Assembly (NCBI GenBank): GCA_024508725.1
Contig: JANINS010000004.1
Coordinates: 1,258,163-1,322,162 of the forward strand
DNA from: Chitinophagaceae bacterium
GTDB lineage: Bacteria > Bacteroidota > Bacteroidia > Chitinophagales > Chitinophagaceae
DNA length: 64,000 nucleotides
Direction: 5' to 3'
Shown here: piece by piece, positions 9,495 to 16,999 of the stretch
How positions within the stretch are numbered: the stretch's first letter is position 1
How the letters are laid out: every line of letters starts with the position of its first letter
Translations under genes and position numbers: made by a program
Notes under the pieces: model-generated
The model's input: the letters and a program-made list of their open reading frames with translations, nothing else
Told to the model about the DNA's origin: nothing
The model's database searches: none

Positions 9495-10004
9495 GTACGC
9501 CGCTGTTAGTCATATTACATATGTACAGGTTTTTTGTCGGTAATGTAAATTCCAATTTTTGGTTCTTGTCCTTTCAGTTTGTCTGCAAATGGAAATCCAA
9601 GATTTCTTATTAAAGTCGCACTATCTGCGGGTGCTTTATAGGAATAGGTCACGAAAATAAACCTGTCACCGTCGAGCATGATTGGTTGCTGTACATGTAC
9701 TTTTCCACTGTCAGCAGTTACGAATATTGTATACTTTCCCTTTGATAACGTTTTGCTTGGTGTATATTGAAGGTCGGGTCTAACGTTAGTGTATTTGATT
9801 GTGTCGCTAAATACTGTTTGTCCACCCAATCTTATATTGATGTCCACTGCTTTTTTATCCTGACTTTCATTGAAGATAAAAAAATGTGCTGTTGGTTGGA
9901 AAAGTCGACAACTTGTCTTTGTCACCAATAAGACTGTCAAGAAGATAGTAAGCGTCAATATGAGTCCTGGTAACTTTCGCATGAGTTCTGAAGAAGTGGC
10001 GTAC
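9495..10004. mobile_element. Candidate gene cassette 1 bounded by a 10-bp inverted repeat
   Basis: GTACGCCGCT at 9495-9504 and AGTGGCGTAC at 9995-10004 pair at nine of ten positions. They enclose exactly one ORF, lying 10 bases past its stop and 12 bases before its start. Together with the similar arrangement of the next ORF and the shared spacer module, this suggests a mobile cassette. No recombinase is adjacent, so mobility is an inference. Confidence 0.4.
9515..9982 (-). CDS. Orphan secreted or membrane-anchored protein, unknown
   Basis: A 155-residue product with a hydrophobic N-terminus (about residues 5-21) ending in L-L-V-T-K-T-S-C, which could be a lipoprotein signal or a signal anchor. 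The remainder is beta-rich (D-I-N-I-R-L-G-G, G-K-Y-T-I-F-V-T-A, F-I-F-V-T-Y-S-Y) and looks like a single immunoglobulin-like or beta-sandwich domain. I do not recognise the family. It is surrounded by long non-coding spacers and flanked by an inverted repeat, unlike the compact genes elsewhere in the window. Confidence 0.5.
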   Translation of the reverse strand: MRKLPGLILTLTIFLTVLLVTKTSCRLFQPTAHFFIFNESQDKKAVDINIRLGGQTVFSDTIKYTNVRPDLQYTPSKTLSKGKYTIFVTADSGKVHVQQPIMLDGDRFIFVTYSYKAPADSATLIRNLGFPFADKLKGQEPKIGIYITDKKPVHM

Positions 10005-10044
10005 GTTCAGGGCTTTGTGCAGTTGGGGAATTGACCAACTGTCC

Positions 10045-10064
10045 GCCTGGAACTGAAGCTAAAT
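10045..10064 (+). repeat. Spacer module copy 2 next to the orphan ORFs
   Basis: GCCTGG followed by AACTGAAGCTAAAT, the partner of the module at 9376-9396. It lies in the 216-base spacer between the two orphan ORFs. Confidence 0.55.
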
Positions 10065-10186
10065 TTATAACTAAATGCCGAAGTTTAGAACTACTGCCCG
10101 GCAGAATTACGTCCGCCGAAACCAAAGCTTGGATATGCACCGCCGATGATTGCTGCAACGTCATGCCCCAAATGCACAAAACCTTT

Positions 10187-10683
10187 TGTTGCCTGCCGTT
10201 ATTTTACGAGATAGCTAATTTGATCGTCAAGGAAAACAAGCAACTCAGATTTTGTCAATTGTATTTCTTGCATATTTGTACAAATAACTTCAACAGTAAC
10301 ATCTTTAAATTTAGCTACATAATGTTTGTAATCGTCAAATGAACTGTCGGTGTGTCTATGATGTTGTCTATTGTTATCTCTGAGTTCTGTCACCCAAGGC
10401 GAATTAGTAACTTGGAAAAGTCCGTAAGAACCAAGTCCATATTTTGAAAGCGGATGACTTACTTCGTCATTAGGATAGCCGTATTTATAAATTAAAAAGT
10501 CAAATTGTAAAGTGTCGATTAGGTCGTCAGCTTGCTCAAGTAGTAGAAATAATTTTTGTTGGCTTGAAACAATAAAGTTTTCATACATAAATGCATAGTC
10601 TTTCTTTAGACTGATTTCTGTCACACTTATTGTCGGATCGTCTTTTTTGAATAGCATGGTGTCGAATATAATGGCAGGCAACA
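10187..10683. mobile_element. Candidate gene cassette 2 bounded by an 11-bp inverted repeat
   Basis: TGTTGCCTGCC at 10187-10197 and its perfect complement GGCAGGCAACA at 10673-10683 enclose one ORF, one base after its stop and 15 bases before its start. The arms continue inward with partial matches (TTAT at the same offset). A second inverted pair, CGCTAAT at 10684-10690 with ATTAGCG at 10742-10748, follows at once. This tight framing of a single ORF resembles a recombining cassette. No integrase lies nearby. Confidence 0.45.
10199..10657 (-). CDS. Orphan cytoplasmic protein, unknown
   Basis: A 152-residue acidic protein with no signal peptide or membrane segment. It is predicted to be mixed alpha/beta with motifs D-D-L-I-D-T-L-Q-F-D-F-L-I-Y-K-Y-G-Y-P and H-R-H-T-D-S-S-F-D-D-Y. 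I chose the ATG at 10657 rather than one nine codons upstream, because the upstream one would place the inverted-repeat arm inside the gene. I do not recognise the family. Codon choice and the flanking repeats set it apart from its neighbours, which suggests acquisition by transfer. Confidence 0.5.
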   Translation of the reverse strand: MLFKKDDPTISVTEISLKKDYAFMYENFIVSSQQKLFLLLEQADDLIDTLQFDFLIYKYGYPNDEVSHPLSKYGLGSYGLFQVTNSPWVTELRDNNRQHHRHTDSSFDDYKHYVAKFKDVTVEVICTNMQEIQLTKSELLVFLDDQISYLVK

Positions 10684-10825
10684 CGCTAATTTACCCTATA
10701 GGATGTAGTAGGCAAAAAATGATATTATTAAAAGTCAACTGATTAGCGTTATGCTTTTCGTATTTGCTCGTAGCGCCAATACAACTTTAATTAGTAGTTA
10801 AGAGGCAATCAACTATTTCTGCCCT

Positions 10826-11608
10826 CTACTTCTGAATAGCCAACGATTTCGGCAGCATCAATAAAAACGGTATGCCCTTCTCATAAAACAACGCATCATA
10901 GAACAATCCCACAAGAGCAAGATTACTGTAATAGGCTTTTAGGTTGTTGTAATAGTACAACTCACTTGGTACATACCATGTCTTCTCTCCCAGCTTAGTT
11001 GCTAAAAACCATTTTTCAAGCAACCTTGCTGTTCTTCCATTCCCATCATTAAAAGGATGAATTTTCACGAATACCAGGTGAATCAGAGCGGCATAATAGA
11101 CCACTTCTTCAACAACCAGTTCGGCTTGTAGTAGTTCATTCAACTCCTTCCAGAAAGTCTCGTATTCACCTGCTACCTGCCCGGCCGATGCAGCTTCATA
11201 CTGCACACGCTGCGACTGCTGATCCATGATCAGCATATTACCTTTTCTTACCTGCCCTCGATGTGCCTCGGGCAAAAGATGCAACGTGGAAATAGCATGT
11301 GCTGTATGAAAAGCTTCTTTAGAAAGTTGGTTATCTCTTGCAAATTCATAAGCAGCATATAGATCATCCGGCTTTTCAGTAAGATTGGGCAGGTACTCAA
11401 TATCCAGCATTTTATGTTTCACATAGCTATCTACCTCCAATGTTTCTCCTTCAATCCTGGAAGACGACATTACCGATACCGCTGTAGCAAACCTGAAGTT
11501 CTCAGCGGTCCATTCTTTTGCCTTTAGCTTTTCCAGTTCATCGCTCAATCGCACATCAAGCAACGAAAGCCAGGTTAGGTAATTCGTATCTGTAAGTAAT
11601 CTTTGCAT
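10826..11608 (-). CDS. Fic-domain protein, putative AMP transferase
   Basis: The 260-residue protein has a complete Fic core motif H-P-F-N-D-G-N-G-R at residues 184-192, including the catalytic His184 and the nucleotide-binding Asn and Arg. An inhibitory motif of the S-x-x-x-E-G type is present near the N-terminus (Ser49, Glu53, Gly54), which marks a self-inhibited class II Fic enzyme. Fic proteins usually attach AMP from ATP to hydroxyl groups of target proteins. The target is unknown and no antitoxin gene is adjacent, consistent with inhibition in cis. It stands alone in the accessory stretch. Confidence 0.88.
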   Translation of the reverse strand: MQRLLTDTNYLTWLSLLDVRLSDELEKLKAKEWTAENFRFATAVSVMSSSRIEGETLEVDSYVKHKMLDIEYLPNLTEKPDDLYAAYEFARDNQLSKEAFHTAHAISTLHLLPEAHRGQVRKGNMLIMDQQSQRVQYEAASAGQVAGEYETFWKELNELLQAELVVEEVVYYAALIHLVFVKIHPFNDGNGRTARLLEKWFLATKLGEKTWYVPSELYYYNNLKAYYSNLALVGLFYDALFYEKGIPFLLMLPKSLAIQK

Positions 11609-11722
11609 ATTCAGGATCAGCTAATATCTGCCGTTATACTCTTTATATGATGTGTAAGCTGGTTCAATATTCAGCGCTGTAAATTAAGTAAAAGCAATTT
11701 CGTTTAGTTAGCATTACTTCAC

Positions 11723-12412
11723 TCACCTCCACCAACTCCCCACAATCCCTGCAGGCATCCATCTTCTGTCTGCTTTTCGTGTAGCAGCACTCCAAACAAT
11801 ATTATCATACTTCAATTCAAAAGCAACAACGGTTAAACTATCTGCAGGCATGGGTACATTCAAAGTGACGGCTGTTGCTGCATGGGTGTTTTTGTTATAC
11901 GCAATAGTGATTGTTTCTAAAGCCTGCCCCAGCATCGTTCCTGTTTTTGGCTTGCAGCTAACAGCCATCATTTTTAATTCAATACTGCTACAGCCGGGTG
12001 GTGCGGTAATGCTGTTCCTGGGTACAAATGCAGGCAGGTGTATCACTACATCATTACTATTACCATAGCTTATCTCGTAATCAACATTCAATCTTGTTTC
12101 TACACTGCACTCCTTTACAAAACGCACATCCTTCAGCCAGCTACTATCTTTCATAGGCTGTTGCGGGTTGCTGTTCTCTGCATGCAACCAGTTCACCAGT
12201 GCTTTAAAGAATGTATTGTACGGCTCCCTTTTCTCCCTGAACGGCACCAAAGCATCCATAGCCTGCAATATGGTTGCAGCCAGGCTTGAGGTTTTGCCAA
12301 ATGCCTTCCCCGTTCTCTTAGTGTTCGTGGTTTGTTTTAGTGTGGCAGGCTTACTCCTCATCACCTGCTTACCATAGATGTAGTAAATCACCACAGGCAG
12401 TTTCTTAGCCAT
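11723..12412 (-). CDS. Conserved-looking hypothetical protein
   Basis: A product of about 229 residues, taken from the ATG at 12412 (M-A-K-K-L-P-V-V-I-Y-Y-I-Y-G); an in-frame ATG at 12445 would add 11 residues. There is a basic N-terminal region rich in Lys, Thr and Arg (R-S-K-P-A-T-L-K-Q-T-T-N-T-K-R-T-G-K-A-F-G), then a helical segment and a beta-rich C-terminal half ending W-W-R. There is no signal peptide. I do not recognise the family. The gene lies directly downstream of a 46-bp perfect palindrome, whose near arm ends 23 bases before the upstream ATG. Confidence 0.5.
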   Translation of the reverse strand: MAKKLPVVIYYIYGKQVMRSKPATLKQTTNTKRTGKAFGKTSSLAATILQAMDALVPFREKREPYNTFFKALVNWLHAENSNPQQPMKDSSWLKDVRFVKECSVETRLNVDYEISYGNSNDVVIHLPAFVPRNSITAPPGCSSIELKMMAVSCKPKTGTMLGQALETITIAYNKNTHAATAVTLNVPMPADSLTVVAFELKYDNIVWSAATRKADRRWMPAGIVGSWWR

Positions 12413-12467
12413 AAGCTTCGGTTTAGCGGTATCCCTAAGATACATCTTTTAGTTACAGGATAAAGGT

Positions 12468-12513
12468 TTAGTCCGTACTTAGTCCGTACATGTACGGACT
12501 AAGTACGGACTAA
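12468..12513. repeat. Perfect 46-bp palindrome built from four 11-base units
   Basis: The unit TTAGTCCGTAC occurs at 12468-12478 and again at 12479-12489. After a central AT come two copies of its complement, GTACGGACTAA, at 12492-12502 and 12503-12513. Every base pairs, and pairing stops at 12467/12514. It lies between two divergent genes, the unknown gene ending at 11723 and the DUF92 gene. Confidence 0.95.
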
Positions 12514-12663
12514 GTATCACGTTCAAATAGGTAAAACTCCTATCATTCAGCTATCTCTCAAGGCAACATCATTTACCAATACTGCCGCTTTCCTTTACCC
12601 GTGAATCTGGCATACAGATAGTTGTATTGGCAGGCAATTATTGAGAATCGCTAATTTCGAAAC

Positions 12664-13371
12664 ATGCCTGTGACCGACATCCTGTTCTCTATCCTTCTGC
12701 TTATTGCAGTGATACTGGTGATCAAAACCCGGAAGCTGAGCAAGCTGGGAGGTGTGGCAGCAGCGATCGTTGCCACCTGTATTTACATTGGCACCGGTTT
12801 ACCAGGCATCAGTTTACTTGCATTGTTCTTTGTGCTGGGTGTGGCATCAACCCGTTGGAAGCGGGATGAAAAACGAAGGCTAAAATTGGTGGAAGAACAT
12901 CATGAAGAAAGAAATGCGAAACAGGTCTTAGCCAATGGTGCTGTTGCAGCCCTTATCGGGATTGCCTGCAGTATATTTCCTGAATATGACTTTGTATTGT
13001 ACCTGATGCTGGCTTGCAGTCTTTCTGCTGCTACAGCAGATACATTATCCTCAGAGCTGGGAATGATATACGGCAAACGCTTTTATAACATCATCAGCTG
13101 GAAAAACGATACCAGGGGTGAAAATGGTGTGATCAGCCTGGAAGGAACATTGATCGGTATTATGGGAAGTGTGCTGATCGCAATACTGTATGCCTTTACT
13201 TCTGAATTAAACTGGTACACCATCATGGTAGTGGTGGTTGCAGGAACAGTCGGCAATATTGCTGATTCCGTTTTAGGTGCCACCTTGGAAAGACATAATA
13301 TGATCGGCAACAACGCCGTGAATACACTCAATACATTTATTGCTGCATTGGCAGGTGCATTATTAGCCTGA
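12664..13371 (+). CDS. DUF92 family integral membrane protein
   Basis: A 235-residue protein with about six membrane segments. It contains S-A-A-T-A-D-T-L-S-S-E-L-G near residue 120 and a C-terminal G-N-I-A-D-S-V-L-G-A-T-L-E segment, the two motifs that characterise DUF92 (TIGR00297-like) proteins. Some relatives in plants and cyanobacteria (VTE6) act as phytyl-phosphate kinases; in Bacteroidota the role is unproven. It is convergent with the M20 peptidase, with one base between the stop codons, so both transcripts must read into the other gene or end within it. Confidence 0.8.
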   Translation: MPVTDILFSILLLIAVILVIKTRKLSKLGGVAAAIVATCIYIGTGLPGISLLALFFVLGVASTRWKRDEKRRLKLVEEHHEERNAKQVLANGAVAALIGIACSIFPEYDFVLYLMLACSLSAATADTLSSELGMIYGKRFYNIISWKNDTRGENGVISLEGTLIGIMGSVLIAILYAFTSELNWYTIMVVVVAGTVGNIADSVLGATLERHNMIGNNAVNTLNTFIAALAGALLA

Positions 13372-13372
13372 G

Positions 13373-14659
13373 TTATCGTGTTAACCTGTAGATGAGTAAT
13401 GCAGCCCTTTGTATCTGCCTCTCGAAAGTTTTCAGGCTCATTGTTTCGCCCGGTGCATGTCCACCCCAGCCTTCAGCTCCCAATCCATCCAAGGCATCCA
13501 CATACTTAGAGATAAAAGAAATATCGCCTGCACCACGACCGGAAGGATCACCAGGAGTAATTGGTCCATAGCCCAGTTCAACAGATATCTTACTCAAAAG
13601 TTTCGCAAGATCGTCATTGCCTTTGGTGGGTTCCATGGCAGGTAGGCCCTCAGAAAAAGTGATCGCTGCGCTTGTACCTTTCAGGTTGTTTTGCTGAACG
13701 ATCCTCATCATTCTTGCGATAGCGCTATCTCTTTGTTTATAGGTAAGAAATCTCAGGTCACCCTGCACGATGCAAGTTGGTGAAATGATATTCGTTTTGC
13801 CCGAAACAGTTCCGCTTGTTCTCGAAGAATCGTAATGCAATTCTGTTCCGCCAACGATGATACCGGGATTGAAGGTGAGGTATTTTTCCTGGCCAAGTTG
13901 TACACGGAATTCATTGAGAATTCTTGCCGTTTCATAGATCGCACCATATCCATTTTGAAAGATACCTGATGAGTGTCCCTGTTGTCCATATACGTGTAAT
14001 TTCCATCCGCCAATACCTCTTCTTGCAGTAGCGATGGTTGAACCGATGGCTCCTTCAAAAGCCAATGCAACATCATGCTCTTTTGCCCTGCTGATAAAAT
14101 CACCACGGCTCACATGCAAAGGCGAACCGGTTTTCTCTTCATCACCGGTGAAGTATGCTGTAATGGTGGCATCGTTAAGTAATCCATTTTCATATAGAGC
14201 CTGCAATGCCGCAAATATGATCACATCACCACCTTTCATGTCTTCTACACCTTGCCCCGTAACGGTAGAGTCGTTGATCTTGCGATAAGGATTAGCCGGC
14301 ATATCAGGTTCAAACACAGTATCGAGGTGACCGATCAAAAAAAGTTTCTTTCCCTTTTTACCTTTTACAGATGCAACCAAATGACCTGCACGTTTCACAG
14401 AGTCTGGCATACTGATCCATTCTGTTCTGAATTTGATCTTATCAAACTCGGCTCTTAATACATCACCGGTGAGCTTAACGCCTTCTATATTGAGTGATCC
14501 GCTGTTGATGTCAACCATCTTCTGCAACAGTTGCAGGTTCTCTTGCAGATGTTTTTGTATCGACTGAACGATCTTTTGCTCTTCTGCAGAAACTGCCTGT
14601 GCCTTAGTTGTAGTAGTAAAGACAATGCACAAGATCAAAAGGTGGAAGTACTTCTTCAT
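13373..14659 (-). CDS. Secreted M20-family metallopeptidase, glutamate carboxypeptidase-like
   Basis: The ATG at 14659 opens with M-K-K-Y-F-H and a clean signal peptide, so it is preferred over one 66 bases upstream. The 428-residue product has the M20 zinc ligands in order: H in L-I-G-H-L-D-T-V, D in G-V-E-D-M-K-G-G, the catalytic Glu pair in G-D-E-E-K-T-G, and a C-terminal His in G-G-H-A-P-G-E. It resembles carboxypeptidase G2 and peptidase T-like enzymes, which trim C-terminal glutamate or small peptides. It is divergent from the serine hydrolase, with 53 bases between start codons. Confidence 0.87.
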   Translation of the reverse strand: MKKYFHLLILCIVFTTTTKAQAVSAEEQKIVQSIQKHLQENLQLLQKMVDINSGSLNIEGVKLTGDVLRAEFDKIKFRTEWISMPDSVKRAGHLVASVKGKKGKKLFLIGHLDTVFEPDMPANPYRKINDSTVTGQGVEDMKGGDVIIFAALQALYENGLLNDATITAYFTGDEEKTGSPLHVSRGDFISRAKEHDVALAFEGAIGSTIATARRGIGGWKLHVYGQQGHSSGIFQNGYGAIYETARILNEFRVQLGQEKYLTFNPGIIVGGTELHYDSSRTSGTVSGKTNIISPTCIVQGDLRFLTYKQRDSAIARMMRIVQQNNLKGTSAAITFSEGLPAMEPTKGNDDLAKLLSKISVELGYGPITPGDPSGRGAGDISFISKYVDALDGLGAEGWGGHAPGETMSLKTFERQIQRAALLIYRLTR

Positions 14660-14712
14660 TACAGTCAATTTGCTACGAAGATTACAAAAAATACAATAGG
14701 TTTGATGAGCCA

Positions 14713-15969
14713 ATGAAACGTACACTACTCTCCTTTTTTATTCTTACGATTGCCTGCAGATCAGCCATGCAAACAGTTGAAACATCCAACGATCCAGCGA
14801 AGAATTCTTTGATCGAAGTTTTGAATGAGTCACCAGGCCTGCAGCCATTTATCCAGGGTAAAGATTCGCTGCGGATACAGATCGTTTATACAAAGATTGA
14901 CCGTGACGGTAAAAACCAACCGCATTTTACTGACTATCACTTCAACGTTGATCCGGATAGTTACTTCTACCCTGCCAGTACGGTGAAGATGCCTGTTGCA
15001 TTTCTCGCATTGGAAAAACTGAATGCACTAAGAGGCAAAGGCATTGATAGAAACTCCATCATGGTAACGGATAGCAGCTTTAACGGAGAAGAAGTGGCTT
15101 ATACCTTGCCCTCGGCGAAAGACAGCAAAGCAAGTATCGCACATTATATAAAACAGATATTCCTGGTGAGTGATAATGATGCATTCAACCGATTGTACGA
15201 GTTCTTAGGTCAGGAATATATTTATGATCAGCTCAGGAAAAAAGGATTGAACAATAGCGTTATTCGTCACCGTTTGGCGATCATCCGTTCTGCAGAACAG
15301 AACAGGCATACGAATCCTGTAAGCTTTTATGACACCGCAGGTAATGTGTTATATGATCAAGAAGCTCAAATGAGTAATGCAGTGTTCCCGCAGTTCAATG
15401 ATAAACTGGGAAGAGGATATTACAGCGGTAATAAACTAATTGATCAGCCATTCGATTTCTCATTGAAGAATCATATATCACTCACAGATCTGCACCAGGT
15501 GATGAAAGCGATGATCTTTCCTGGTGCAATGAACAAAGATCAACGATTCGATATATCAGAAGAAGATCGCAGTTTTGTTTTGCGATACATGAGCAGTTTC
15601 CCGAGAGAAAGTAAATATCCTTATTACGATACTAACGAACATCCTGATGACTATGCAAAATTCTTAGGCAGGCAAATTTTGCCAAACCCGAATATCCGCA
15701 TATTCAGTAAATCGGGTTGGGCATATGGATTTTTAACGGATGTGGCTTATGTAATAGATATAGAGAACAAGGTTGAGTTCATGCTGAGTGCCACCATACT
15801 CTGCAATAGCGATGGCATTTTTAATGACGACCGCTATGACTTTGAAAAAACGGGCTATCCATTTATGCAGGAGCTGGGAAAAGCTGTTTATCAATATGAA
15901 TTAAAGCGGCAGCGGAAACACCAGCCTGATCTTTCTGCTTTTAAATTCGACTATACCCGGGAGTGGTAA
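14713..15969 (+). CDS. Class A beta-lactamase-like serine hydrolase, lipoprotein
   Basis: A 418-residue product with a lipobox (L-T-I-A-C, Cys15). The three active-site motifs of penicillin-recognising serine enzymes are present: S-x-x-K at Ser89-Lys92, S-D-N at 153-155, and K-S-G at 333-335. Class A enzymes have this order but are about 290 residues, so this protein carries roughly 100 extra residues between S-D-N and K-S-G. The Glu166 motif of true class A beta-lactamases is not evident. It may act on peptidoglycan or another substrate rather than confer resistance. Confidence 0.75.
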   Translation: MKRTLLSFFILTIACRSAMQTVETSNDPAKNSLIEVLNESPGLQPFIQGKDSLRIQIVYTKIDRDGKNQPHFTDYHFNVDPDSYFYPASTVKMPVAFLALEKLNALRGKGIDRNSIMVTDSSFNGEEVAYTLPSAKDSKASIAHYIKQIFLVSDNDAFNRLYEFLGQEYIYDQLRKKGLNNSVIRHRLAIIRSAEQNRHTNPVSFYDTAGNVLYDQEAQMSNAVFPQFNDKLGRGYYSGNKLIDQPFDFSLKNHISLTDLHQVMKAMIFPGAMNKDQRFDISEEDRSFVLRYMSSFPRESKYPYYDTNEHPDDYAKFLGRQILPNPNIRIFSKSGWAYGFLTDVAYVIDIENKVEFMLSATILCNSDGIFNDDRYDFEKTGYPFMQELGKAVYQYELKRQRKHQPDLSAFKFDYTREW

Positions 15970-16032
15970 CAGAATTTTATGCTACTGGCATAAAGATTGC
16001 CTATACGATTGCACAATCGAAATGCAATTTCT

Positions 16033-16728
16033 ATGAAAAGAAAACTTCTCTATTTCTGCACAGCGATCTGCAGTGTAGTGCTTTTTGCAAGCTGTTCAAA
16101 AGATGAAACTGAAGCAAGTGCAAGCATCATGTTCGTGAACGTATCACCTAACGGCGCAAACATTGATGCATCTGTTGGTGGTTCTGTAGTAGCTTCAAAC
16201 ATTGCTTATCCAAATAATTCAGGATACAAAACAGTAGCTACCGGAACACAGAACATAAAGGTTACACAAAGTACAGGTGGTGCTGAAGTGCTGAACGGTT
16301 CATTTAGTTTTGAATCCGGTGCTTACTACTCTTTTTACGTGGTTGATTCATCTCACGAAAGAAAGGCAACGATCGTTAGAGATGATCTGAGTGCACCATC
16401 AGCTGGAAAAGCAAAGATCAGGATACTGCATTTAGCACCTGATGCTCCTGCAGTGAACATTAGTATTACGGGAAGTGGTTCTGCAGCGATCACCAGTAAC
16501 AACAGGACTTTTAATGATGTAGCAACAAACGCAGCATTTGGAAGTTTTACTGAAGTAGACGCAGCAGGATTAACTATACAGGCAAATAGTGTTGCCACTA
16601 CTACAAACATTTTTACACTCCCTGTTGCTACTCTTACAGCAGGAAAGATCTATACGATCATTATCAAAGGTTTTCCTACAGGTACCGGAACACAGCAACT
16701 GGGGTTACAGGTTATTCAACATAACTAA
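16033..16728 (+). CDS. DUF4397 lipoprotein
   Basis: A 231-residue lipoprotein starting M-K-R-K-L-L-Y-F with the lipobox F-A-S-C (Cys about 18); the ATG at 16033 gives a proper signal, unlike the one 36 bases upstream. The mature part contains two similar halves, V-N-V-S-P-N-G-A-N-I-D-A-S-V-G-G and I-L-H-L-A-P-D-A-P-A-V-N-I-S-I-T, which is the DUF4397 pattern. These are surface or periplasmic beta-sandwich proteins of unknown role. A terminator follows 26 bases after the stop. Confidence 0.82.
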   Translation: MKRKLLYFCTAICSVVLFASCSKDETEASASIMFVNVSPNGANIDASVGGSVVASNIAYPNNSGYKTVATGTQNIKVTQSTGGAEVLNGSFSFESGAYYSFYVVDSSHERKATIVRDDLSAPSAGKAKIRILHLAPDAPAVNISITGSGSAAITSNNRTFNDVATNAAFGSFTEVDAAGLTIQANSVATTTNIFTLPVATLTAGKIYTIIIKGFPTGTGTQQLGLQVIQHN

Positions 16729-16753
16729 TAAGGGCAAGCAAGGATAGAATGAA

Positions 16754-16782
16754 AGTCCCACTGTAATGGTGGGATTTTTTTT
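16754..16782 (+). terminator. Rho-independent terminator after the DUF4397 gene
   Basis: Stem TCCCAC/GTGGGA (16756-16761 with 16769-16774), extendable by AG/TT wobble pairs, followed by eight T. Confidence 0.85.
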
Positions 16783-16795
16783 ATTACAAGATATA

Positions 16796-16872
16796 TTGAA
16801 CCACAACGACACAACGTCACTGACGAGTCACAACGTTGTGTTCCGTTGTGTCTCCGTGTCGTTGTGGTTCAA
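16796..16872. repeat. 77-bp inverted repeat element
   Basis: TTGAACCACAACGACAC at 16796-16812 is perfectly complementary to GTGTCGTTGTGGTTCAA at 16856-16872. The interior holds a further palindrome, CACAACGTTGTG. It lies just downstream of the DUF4397 terminator and before an intergenic repeat copy. Confidence 0.85.
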
Positions 16873-16895
16873 AAAAGACGAATATTGTTATGAAC

Positions 16896-16934
16896 GTACA
16901 AGTGAGTGACACAACAGAAGCCAAATAGTAGTAC
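16896..16934 (-). repeat. Intergenic repeat family, copy 3 of 7
   Basis: GTACAAGTGAGTGACACAAC followed by AGAAGCCAAATAGTAGTAC. It differs from copy 4 (21624) by few bases and matches copy 5 in the rpoB-rpoC junction over about 30 bases in the opposite orientation. Confidence 0.7.
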
Positions 16935-16970
16935 TTCTGCTGGTGAACCAAAAATTATCCGCTTAAACCC

Positions 16971-16978
16971 TACATTTG
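16971..16978 (+). promoter_or_regulatory. -7 promoter element of the aminotransferase gene
   Basis: TACATTTG is a full match to TAnnTTTG. It stands 22 bases before the ATG at 17000, so transcription would begin near 16985. This excludes the in-frame TTG at 16976 as a start. No clear -33 element. Confidence 0.5.
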
Positions 16979-16999
16979 TTCTTTACCAAAGATTGCGAT

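Noticed and set aside
10031-10342. Plus-strand ORF of 103 codons across the spacer and the orphan gene
   Set aside because: It runs through the shared non-coding spacer and antisense to the orphan ORF, with no recognisable composition or start context.
16976-16978. TTG as the aminotransferase start
   Set aside because: It lies within the TACATTTG promoter element; the ATG at 17000 opens a normal family N-terminus.
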